Source of the DNA: Bacillota bacterium | Lineage (GTDB): Bacteria; Bacillota; Bacilli; Tumebacillales; Effusibacillaceae | Assembly (NCBI GenBank): GCA_020059765.1 | Contig: JAGVBM010000089.1 | Span: 1 to 5,415 of the forward strand | Direction: 5' to 3' | DNA length: 5,415 nt | Shown here: one piece after another, positions 1 to 3,982 of the stretch | How positions within the stretch are numbered: the stretch's first letter is position 1 | Layout: every line of letters starts with the position of its first letter | The notes under the pieces: generated by a model | Databases searched by the model: none | Seen by the model: only the letters and a program-made list of their open reading frames with translations | What the model was told of the DNA's origin: nothing | Position numbers and translations under genes: made by a program

Positions 1-1
1 A

Positions 2-40
2 CTGGAAGATCGCTTGCGTGAGCGAGGTCCGAAGAAATGA
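2..40 (+). CDS. 3' end of upstream gene, probably glmU (partial)
   Basis: An open frame enters from the left edge and reads LEDRLRERGPKK before a TGA at 38-40. A charged, lysine-ending tail is common for bacterial proteins, and in Bacillus the gene just before prs is glmU (bifunctional UDP-GlcNAc pyrophosphorylase / glucosamine-1-phosphate acetyltransferase). Twelve residues are too few to recognise the family, so the glmU label rests on gene order alone. The stop codon overlaps the Shine-Dalgarno of prs, which suggests the two genes are co-transcribed and perhaps translationally coupled. The other forward frame here is only an upstream extension of prs. Confidence 0.5.
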   Translation: MEDRLRERGPKK

Positions 41-44
41 GGGG
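39..44 (+). promoter_or_regulatory. Ribosome binding site that fixes the prs start
   Basis: GAGGGG lies six bases before the GTG at 51. It shares its first two bases with the TGA stop of the upstream gene. This spacing selects GTG 51 over the in-frame GTG at 18, which has no comparable site within the window. Confidence 0.75.
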
Positions 45-50
45 TACATT

Positions 51-995
51 GTGATTGACAATCAAAAATTGAAAGTATTTACTTGCAATGCCAATCCTCA
101 ACTGGCGAAAGAAGTTGTGGAGCATCTCGGGATTGAACTCGGTGTATCCCATGTGACCCGTTTTTCGGACGGGGAAGTTCGCATCAAATTGGAGGAAAGT
201 GTCCGGGGATGCGACGTGTTTGTCATTCAACCGACTACAGCTCCCGCCAACGAGCATTTGATGGAACTGCTGATTATGGTAGACGCGTTAAAACGTGCTT
301 CGGCCGGATCGATCAACGTGGTGATCCCCTACTACGGATATGCCCGTCAGGATCGCAAAGCGAGAGCGCGGGATCCGATTACCGCAAAGCTGATCGCAAA
401 TCTGATTCAAACGGCAGGTGCAAACCGGGTTGTCACGATGGATCTGCACGCAGGACAAATTCAAGGTTTCTTCGACATTCCGGTCGATCATTTGTATGCA
501 GAGCCGATTTTGGCGGAGTACTTTTTAAGCAAAAAGCTGGAAGATGTTGTAGTCGTATCGCCCGACATGGGCGGTGTTACACGGGCTCGCAGTATGGCGG
601 AGCGATTGGGGGCGCCGATTGCGATTATCGACAAGCGCCGCCCGGAACCGAACGTTGCGGAAGTGATGAACGTTATCGGGAACATTGACGGGAAAACAGC
701 GATCATGATTGATGACATTATTGACACAGCGGGTACGATTACCCACGGGGCCAATGCGCTGGTCGAATTGGGTGCACGGGAAGTGTACGCCTGCTGCACG
801 CATCCGGTGCTTTCAGGTCCGGCGATTAAACGGCTGAACGATTCGTTCCTGAAAGAAGTGGTAGTGACCAATACAATCGCCATTGCGGAGGACAAGCAAT
901 CTCCCAAGATTGTATCCTTGTCAGTGGCCAGATTGATTGCCGACGCCATCACACGGATTCATAATCAGGAATCAATTTCTATTTTGTTCGAGTGA
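51..995 (+). CDS. prs: Ribose-phosphate pyrophosphokinase (PRPP synthetase)
   Basis: This cytosolic enzyme transfers pyrophosphate from ATP to ribose 5-phosphate to make PRPP, the precursor of purines, pyrimidines, NAD, histidine and tryptophan. The product is 314 residues from the GTG start, against about 317 in B. subtilis, and is full length. Family signatures are clear: the RFSDGE stretch at 37-42, YYGYARQDRK at 94-103 (ATP-binding region), DLHAGQIQGFFD at 131-142, the KRRP flexible-loop motif at 195-198, and the PRPP-binding loop DDIIDTAGT at 221-229. The longer in-frame start at 18 would add 11 residues and overlap the upstream gene, so it is not preferred. No promoter is visible, which fits read-through from upstream. 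A strong hairpin terminator follows the stop, so this gene probably ends its transcription unit. Identity is very secure. Confidence 0.97.
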   Translation: MIDNQKLKVFTCNANPQLAKEVVEHLGIELGVSHVTRFSDGEVRIKLEESVRGCDVFVIQPTTAPANEHLMELLIMVDALKRASAGSINVVIPYYGYARQDRKARARDPITAKLIANLIQTAGANRVVTMDLHAGQIQGFFDIPVDHLYAEPILAEYFLSKKLEDVVVVSPDMGGVTRARSMAERLGAPIAIIDKRRPEPNVAEVMNVIGNIDGKTAIMIDDIIDTAGTITHGANALVELGAREVYACCTHPVLSGPAIKRLNDSFLKEVVVTNTIAIAEDKQSPKIVSLSVARLIADAITRIHNQESISILFE

Positions 996-1011
996 TCCCC
1001 AGGTTTACAAA

Positions 1012-1060
1012 AAACAGCGTTCCGATCCGGCAAAACCCGGACGGGGCGCTGTTTCAATTT
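1012..1060 (+). terminator. Intrinsic terminator after prs
   Basis: AAACAGCG (1012-1019) pairs with CGCTGTTT (1047-1054). The stem continues inward through 1020-1024 with 1042-1046 (two G-U pairs) and TCCGG 1026-1030 with CCGGA 1037-1041, leaving one bulged A at 1025 and a six-base loop. About 18 pairs form in total. The T-rich tail (TTTCAATTT) is imperfect, and an A-run just upstream of the stem (1009-1014) might let it also work on the other strand. Confidence 0.85.
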
Positions 1061-1064
1061 GATG

Positions 1065-1090
1065 GTTTGAATTTGCTGGAAGTTGGACAT
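1065..1090 (+). promoter_or_regulatory. Possible SigB-type promoter of ctc
   Basis: GTTTGA (1065-1070), 14 bases, then GGACAT (1085-1090) resembles the general-stress sigma-B pattern GTTTAA / GGGTAT, with one mismatch in the -35 and two in the -10. B. subtilis ctc is a classic sigma-B-dependent gene, which raises the prior. The -10 match is modest, and whether this organism has sigma-B is unknown. A competing sigma-A reading is TTGCTG (1073-1078), 16 bases, TATAAA (1095-1100), good in the -10 and poor in the -35. A promoter somewhere here is likely because a terminator separates ctc from prs. Just downstream, CCTCTT (1106-1111) can pair with AAGGGG (1115-1120) as a small leader stem of unknown meaning. 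Confidence 0.35.
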
Positions 1091-1151
1091 TTACTATAAA
1101 GGATGCCTCTTAAAAAGGGGTCATTTCGAATCTATCCAGGAGGGAATTGCT

Positions 1152-1805
1152 ATGAAACAGCCCGTGATTGAGGGTAAACTTCGGACGAAACTGTCCAAGG
1201 GCGAACGGAACCGAATCCGCCGGGAAGGGGGGATCCCGGCCGTCATTTACGGACGGACAATGCCTTCCACGCCGATTTATCTCGAGGCTCCTGCATTCCA
1301 AATAATTGCAGCACAACACGGATATGGTCTCGTGGAAATGAATATTGAAGGTCTTGGCCGATACCCTGCTATGATCCATCATATGGAAAGGGAACCGTTA
1401 TATAAGCGGATCCTGCACATTGATTTTCACGCCGTTTCCCTCGACGAGCCGGTCGATGTGGAGGTGCCCATATTCTTGAATGGTTTGGAGACAGTTGAAA
1501 AAAGTGGCGGGGTGATTCAACAACAACTCAGAGAAGTAATGATTCGCGCTCTCCCGACAGATGTGCCGGAACATATTCTGATGGATATTTCCCATATGGA
1601 AACGGGTGATTCGCTGCGTGCCGGGGATCTCATCATGCCGCAGGGCTGCACGTTAATTATGGATCCGAGAGAGATAGTCGTATCTGCGATCCTAGCAAGA
1701 AATGATCCGCCGGACACGGAAATTGAACCGAAAGAACCGGAATTGGTACATGATACCGAGGGCCAGGGCGTGGGGGCCCATTCGATTCCCGGTGCCCACG
1801 AATAA
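1152..1805 (+). CDS. ctc: 50S ribosomal protein L25, general stress protein Ctc type
   Basis: L25/Ctc binds 5S rRNA in the large ribosomal subunit; in B. subtilis the ctc product accumulates under stress. The product is 217 residues, near the 204 of B. subtilis Ctc, so it is the long two-domain (TL5/CTC) form and not the short E. coli L25. The N-terminal 5S-binding domain (about 1-95) shows RREGGIPAVIYGR at 23-35 and HIDFHAV at 89-95. The C-terminal beta domain (about 100-185) starts with VDVEVPIFLNG at 101-111 and contains the GG pair at 119-120. The tail is acidic and proline-rich, ending in histidine and glycine, as is common in this family. The start is ATG 1152, eight bases after AGGAGG (1138-1143); an in-frame TTG at 1083 lacks such a site. 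The gene is flanked by terminators and so seems to be a single-gene unit. Confidence 0.94.
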   Translation: MKQPVIEGKLRTKLSKGERNRIRREGGIPAVIYGRTMPSTPIYLEAPAFQIIAAQHGYGLVEMNIEGLGRYPAMIHHMEREPLYKRILHIDFHAVSLDEPVDVEVPIFLNGLETVEKSGGVIQQQLREVMIRALPTDVPEHILMDISHMETGDSLRAGDLIMPQGCTLIMDPREIVVSAILARNDPPDTEIEPKEPELVHDTEGQGVGAHSIPGAHE

Positions 1806-1812
1806 TATCCGC

Positions 1813-1841
1813 AACGTCCTCCCTTGAGGGGGGGCGTTTTT
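1813..1841 (+). terminator. Intrinsic terminator after ctc
   Basis: AACGTCCTCCC (1813-1823) pairs with the G-run and CGTT at 1828-1838 around a TTGA loop (1824-1827). This gives an 11-pair stem with two G-U pairs, followed by a T-run (1837-1841). It begins seven bases after the ctc stop and isolates ctc from the sigma-factor gene. Confidence 0.9.
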
Positions 1842-1998
1842 AGTTTGGAAAAAATGAGACTTTATACCTACTCAAAAAATAATTCGAAAGTTCTATGGAA
1901 TATGCAAAAACTGGGCTTTTCGTACCTGTTTCTTGATTGTTCCGGCGCTGTAGATTAGAGATAGGTTTTATATCGACATATTTCGTCAAGTTTTACGA
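1842..1998 (+). other. AT-rich leader of the sigma-factor gene
   Basis: No gene is seen in these 157 bases. A promoter is expected because a strong terminator precedes the stretch and a gene with a good ribosome binding site follows. The best sigma-A-like pair I found is TTGATT (1933-1938), 17 bases, TAGAGA (1956-1961), which is weak in both boxes. GGAATA (1897-1902) with CGTA (1921-1924) recalls extracytoplasmic-function sigma promoters, but its spacing is too long. An unusual sigma factor could drive this gene, but the sequence does not settle which. Confidence 0.4.
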
Positions 1999-2011
1999 GG
2001 GGAGGATGAAG

Positions 2012-2659
2012 ATGTCTCCAGATTTGAACACTCTTGCAGTAGAGGCGAAAACTTCAGAGTACTCATTTCAAGAGGTACTGAAGCGTGTTGAGCCGATGTG
2101 TCGCAGAATCGCCAATCGATATGCGTCTTGGATGGCGGATCGCGATGAAGTTTTCCAATGGGCCCGAATTGAGGTCTGGAATGCGGTGAAGTCGTTTGAA
2201 ACGGGGAAGATGTCATTCTTCTCATATTGTAAACTGACTGTAGAAAATCATATCAAATCCAGACTGCGCAGACTGTACGGACAAGCAAATGTTCCGAACC
2301 GGACGGCCATGCGTTTGGATGGTCCCACTATCAACGAAGACGGAATGGTCAGTGACACGTCTTACATTGAGGGTGTCCTTGACAAACCGAGCAAGTCAAC
2401 TTATCAGATTCTTTTGCGCAAAGACTCGCTGCAAAGCATCCGTTCCATACTCAAAAATGAAAACTTGACACCGCTTGAATACAACTGTTTGGTCTTATTT
2501 TATTTCGAAGAACGCAGTCATATGGAAATTCAGGAAATTTTGGAGTTGCCAAGCCGAAAGGCGGTTGATAACGCGTTAACGCGCGTACGCCGCAAATTGG
2601 CAAAAAATGAGCAGCTGCACGAAATGTTTGAAACACTGAGCGCACAAGCTGCTATGTAA
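2012..2659 (+). CDS. Sigma-70 family RNA polymerase sigma factor, SigH/Spo0H-like
   Basis: This is predicted to bind core RNA polymerase and direct it to a special promoter set. The 215-residue product is close to B. subtilis SigH (218). Region 2 spans about 20-90: RRIANRYA (31-38), RDEVFQWARIEVWNAVKSF (44-62), then SFFSYCKLTVENHIKSRLRR (68-87). Region 4 spans about 152-198, starting LTPLEYNCLVLFYFEERSHMEI, with a helix-turn-helix ending in KAVDNALTRVRRKLAK (183-198). From memory, SigH ends its HTH as KSIDNALQRVKRKLEK, a striking likeness. The usual DxVQEG core-binding motif of region 2.2 is altered (DEVFQWARIE). No region 1.1 and little region 3 are present, typical of small alternative sigma factors. 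ATG 2012 sits six bases after GGGGAGG (1999-2005); ATG 2006 abuts that site and is less likely. B. subtilis has no sigma gene between ctc and pth. No anti-sigma gene lies beside it. Target promoters are unknown; it may be a SigH paralogue, or less likely the only SigH. Confidence 0.88.
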   Translation: MSPDLNTLAVEAKTSEYSFQEVLKRVEPMCRRIANRYASWMADRDEVFQWARIEVWNAVKSFETGKMSFFSYCKLTVENHIKSRLRRLYGQANVPNRTAMRLDGPTINEDGMVSDTSYIEGVLDKPSKSTYQILLRKDSLQSIRSILKNENLTPLEYNCLVLFYFEERSHMEIQEILELPSRKAVDNALTRVRRKLAKNEQLHEMFETLSAQAAM

Positions 2660-2928
2660 ATGTCCGCGCAACAGACGCCTTTCTGAGAAGGTCCTGCCCG
2701 TTTTCCCACTATCTTGATCATGAAATAATGAACGACACATATCCCCTGCAATAATTACTCGATACCGAACTTCCTGTTATCCATTTAGGGAGACAGGATT
2801 TGGGTACTTGCGACATGTTGCTGCGGATGTGTGTCGTTTATTTGTGCAGAAAGGCTTGACCTTGCGTTGCAGAACAGACTGAATCCATGTACTCTATACA
2901 AAGAAGGTTTTTCTGTCGGAGGATCGTC
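2660..2928 (+). other. Gap between sigma-factor gene and pth
   Basis: I see no convincing gene, RNA gene or strong terminator in these 269 bases. A short stem, CCTTT with GAAGG (about 2678-2691), follows the sigma gene but has no T-run. Before pth, TTGACC (2856-2861) is a good -35, but the matching -10 at 17 bases, CTGAAT (2879-2884), is poor; TATACA (2895-2900) is better as a -10 but too far away. CGACA (2811-2815) and TGTCG (2832-2836) could form a weak stem. pth may therefore be reached by read-through from the sigma gene, or by a promoter that I cannot identify confidently. Confidence 0.4.
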
Positions 2929-3486
2929 ATGCGAATTATCATTGGCCTGGGAAACCCGGGCAAAGAGTACGAATCGACAAAGCACAATGTGGGCTTTCTG
3001 GCGGTGGATGAATTGGCTGCCTCCTTGGTAATGGACGTGCGCAAGAATAAGTTTCAGTCACTCTACGGGGAAACAGTTGTCAAAGGAGAAAAAATTGTAC
3101 TTGTGAAACCCATGACCTATATGAATCTGAGTGGACAATCGGTTCGTCAGGTTTTGGATTGGTACAAACCTGCCCAGGAAGAGTGGGCTGTCGTTTATGA
3201 CGACTTGGATCTCCCGCTGGGAAGCATTCGTATGCGCGTGAAGGGGAGCGCAGGAGGACACAACGGCATCAAATCGATTATCTCTCACGTAGGGACCTCG
3301 GAGTTCTTGCGTGTCAAAATGGGAATTGGCCGTCCTCCCGTCGGTGTAACCGTGGTGGATTATGTATTATCGTCCTTTCGCAAAGAAGATCAGCCCGCTT
3401 TGCGGCATATGATTGAAGCATCGACAGCAGCATTGCGAACGTATGTAGAAACCGATTTTCAAACCGCAATGAACAGACATAATTAG
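2929..3486 (+). CDS. pth: Peptidyl-tRNA hydrolase
   Basis: Pth cleaves the ester bond between peptide and tRNA in prematurely released peptidyl-tRNAs, recycling tRNA in the cytosol; in B. subtilis it is also called spoVC. The product is 185 residues, against about 188 in B. subtilis, and is complete. It opens with the signature GLGNPGKEYESTKHNVGF (6-23). Active-site residues are present: N9, H19, N66 (in YMNLSG), D91 (in YDDLDLP) and N112 (in GSAGGHNGIKS), corresponding to E. coli N10, H20, N68, D93 and N114. IGIGRPP (132-138) and VDYVLSSF (143-150) are also typical. ATG 2929 follows GGAGGA (2918-2923) by five bases; the upstream in-frame ATG at 2887 would add 14 residues not seen in the family. 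The stop codon abuts the promoter predicted for fin. Confidence 0.96.
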   Translation: MRIIIGLGNPGKEYESTKHNVGFLAVDELAASLVMDVRKNKFQSLYGETVVKGEKIVLVKPMTYMNLSGQSVRQVLDWYKPAQEEWAVVYDDLDLPLGSIRMRVKGSAGGHNGIKSIISHVGTSEFLRVKMGIGRPPVGVTVVDYVLSSFRKEDQPALRHMIEASTAALRTYVETDFQTAMNRHN

Positions 3487-3516
3487 GTATGCATATGGGA
3501 TTCCTCGTCCATACTA
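3487..3516 (+). promoter_or_regulatory. Forespore (sigma-G / sigma-F type) promoter of fin
   Basis: GTATG (3487-3491), exactly 18 bases, then CATACTA (3510-3516) fits every position of the sigma-G consensus GHATR-N18-CATNHTA. As a sigma-F promoter it fits less well: the -35 ends in G where A is preferred, and the GG at the start of the extended -10 is GT (3507-3508). It begins immediately after the pth stop codon, and transcription would start near 3523, just ahead of the ribosome binding site at 3531. In B. subtilis fin is expressed in the forespore under sigma-F, and I recall also sigma-G, so the site makes sense here. Confidence 0.72.
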
Positions 3517-3546
3517 GTGCAGAAGAATGAGGAGGAGGAATCTCTC

Positions 3547-3780
3547 ATGCAATTGATCTATGTCTGCAGACATTGTAATATGTATCTGGGGCGTATTGAT
3601 CGTGATCAAGCGGATCCTTCCCGTCTGGGGTTGGATACCTTGACAGCGGAAGAACAGGCTGACATCATTTCCTATAATTTGAATGAGGATGTTGCGTACG
3701 TGAGAACGATCTGCAATTATTGCCAAGAAGCAATTGAGAGTCATCCTGAATTGGCGCTGCTTCATAACCCGCTTCAATGA
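3547..3780 (+). CDS. fin: Anti-sigma-F factor Fin (YabK family)
   Basis: Fin is a small forespore protein that inhibits sigma-F during sporulation and so helps the switch to sigma-G; it is thought to act by keeping sigma-F from core RNA polymerase. The product is 77 residues, against 76 in B. subtilis. It has two cysteine pairs, C7/C10 (CRHC) and C56/C59 (CNYC), expected to bind zinc, and the family stretch LGLDTLTAEEQADIISY (27-43), which resembles LGFQHLTNEERNDMISY of B. subtilis Fin. The ATG at 3547 follows GGAGGAGG (3531-3538) by eight bases; an in-frame TTG/GTG extension to 3517 would overlap the promoter and is rejected. The dedicated promoter and the terminator make fin able to act as its own unit, although read-through from pth is possible. 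Confidence 0.93.
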   Translation: MQLIYVCRHCNMYLGRIDRDQADPSRLGLDTLTAEEQADIISYNLNEDVAYVRTICNYCQEAIESHPELALLHNPLQ

Positions 3781-3798
3781 GGGGACAATTGAAACAGC

Positions 3799-3828
3799 AA
3801 GCCTTGGTCATCGGCCGAAGGCTTTTTT
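3799..3828 (+). terminator. Intrinsic terminator after fin
   Basis: AAGCCTT (3799-3805) pairs with AAGGCTT (3818-3824). GG (3806-3807) can add pairs with CC (3815-3816) across a bulged G at 3817. A run of six T follows (3823-3828). It begins 18 bases after the fin stop. Confidence 0.88.
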
Positions 3829-3837
3829 GTGCTTGTA

Positions 3838-3867
3838 TTAATAAGTTTTCAAGGTAACAAGTATAAG
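3838..3867 (+). promoter_or_regulatory. Candidate sigma-A promoter for mfd
   Basis: TTAATA (3838-3843), 18 bases, TATAAG (3862-3867). The -10 matches five of six consensus bases and the -35 four of six. It lies just after the fin terminator, where a new promoter for mfd is needed. Transcription from here would start near 3874 and give a leader of roughly 110 bases containing both downstream hairpins. TTGTAT (3833-3838) with TAACAA (3855-3860) at 16 bases is a weaker alternative. Confidence 0.4.
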
Positions 3868-3880
3868 GGCAACGCGGGTC

Positions 3881-3908
3881 CCCACCCAAATGCAAGCATT
3901 TGGATGGG
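3881..3908 (+). repeat. Long near-perfect hairpin in the mfd leader
   Basis: The arm 3881-3893 is complementary to 3896-3908 at 12 of 13 positions; the exception is C3885 facing A3904. The innermost part reads CCAAATGC-AA-GCATTTGG. There is no T-run after it, so it is not a terminator alone. It sits three bases before a second hairpin. It could be an RNA structural element or an operator-like inverted repeat. Confidence 0.6.
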
Positions 3909-3911
3909 AAG

Positions 3912-3959
3912 AACTTTGGCTCGCCTGCGCCTAAGGCTTGGCGGAGCCAAGTTTTCTTT
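3912..3959 (+). terminator. Terminator-like hairpin just before mfd (possible attenuator)
   Basis: The 3912-3925 arm pairs with 3940-3953: GCC/GGC at the tip, GGCTC/GAGCC in the middle, AAC/GTT at the base, with single-base bulges at G3943 and T3915. The apical loop contains a further GCC-TAA-GGC mini stem (3929-3937). The tail TTTTCTTT (3952-3959) has the U-rich character of an intrinsic terminator. It ends only nine bases before the mfd Shine-Dalgarno. It either backs up the fin terminator or, if the promoter at 3838 is real, lies inside the mfd leader and would limit mfd transcription. Confidence 0.65.
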
Positions 3960-3968
3960 ATGTTGCAC

Positions 3969-3975
3969 GGAGGGG
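3969..3975 (+). promoter_or_regulatory. Ribosome binding site that fixes the mfd TTG start
   Basis: GGAGGGG lies seven bases before TTG 3983. An in-frame TAA at 3977-3979 lies between the two, so translation of mfd cannot begin further upstream. The next in-frame start (GTG 3995) is 19 bases from this site, too far. Confidence 0.85.
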
Positions 3976-3982
3976 ATAAACG

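Noticed and set aside
488..952. Long reverse-strand open frame across prs
   Set aside because: It is a shadow of the highly conserved prs frame with no recognisable protein family and no promoter or ribosome binding site of note.
1896..1924. ECF-type promoter (TGGAAT ... CGTA) before the sigma-factor gene
   Set aside because: The spacing is about 19 bases after TGGAAT, roughly three longer than the usual 16, and the -35 lacks the AAC core.
2678..2691. Terminator after the sigma-factor gene
   Set aside because: The stem is only about five pairs and no T-run follows it.
2852..2884. SigH-type promoter (AGGCTTG ... CTGAAT) before pth, which would have linked the SigH-like gene to pth
   Set aside because: GAAT lies about seven bases too far downstream for the SigH spacing, and the -35 differs from AGGAWWW.
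2831..3031. Small forward open frame overlapping the start of pth
   Set aside because: It overlaps pth in another frame, has no ribosome binding site, and its C-terminal half is an out-of-frame reading of conserved pth sequence.
3865..3883. A string resembling the T-box core (AAGGG then CAACGCGGGT) upstream of mfd
   Set aside because: A T-box needs the UGGN tetranucleotide that pairs with the tRNA end; it is missing here. Only about 35 bases separate the fin terminator from this string, too few for the specifier stem, and mfd is not a typical T-box target.
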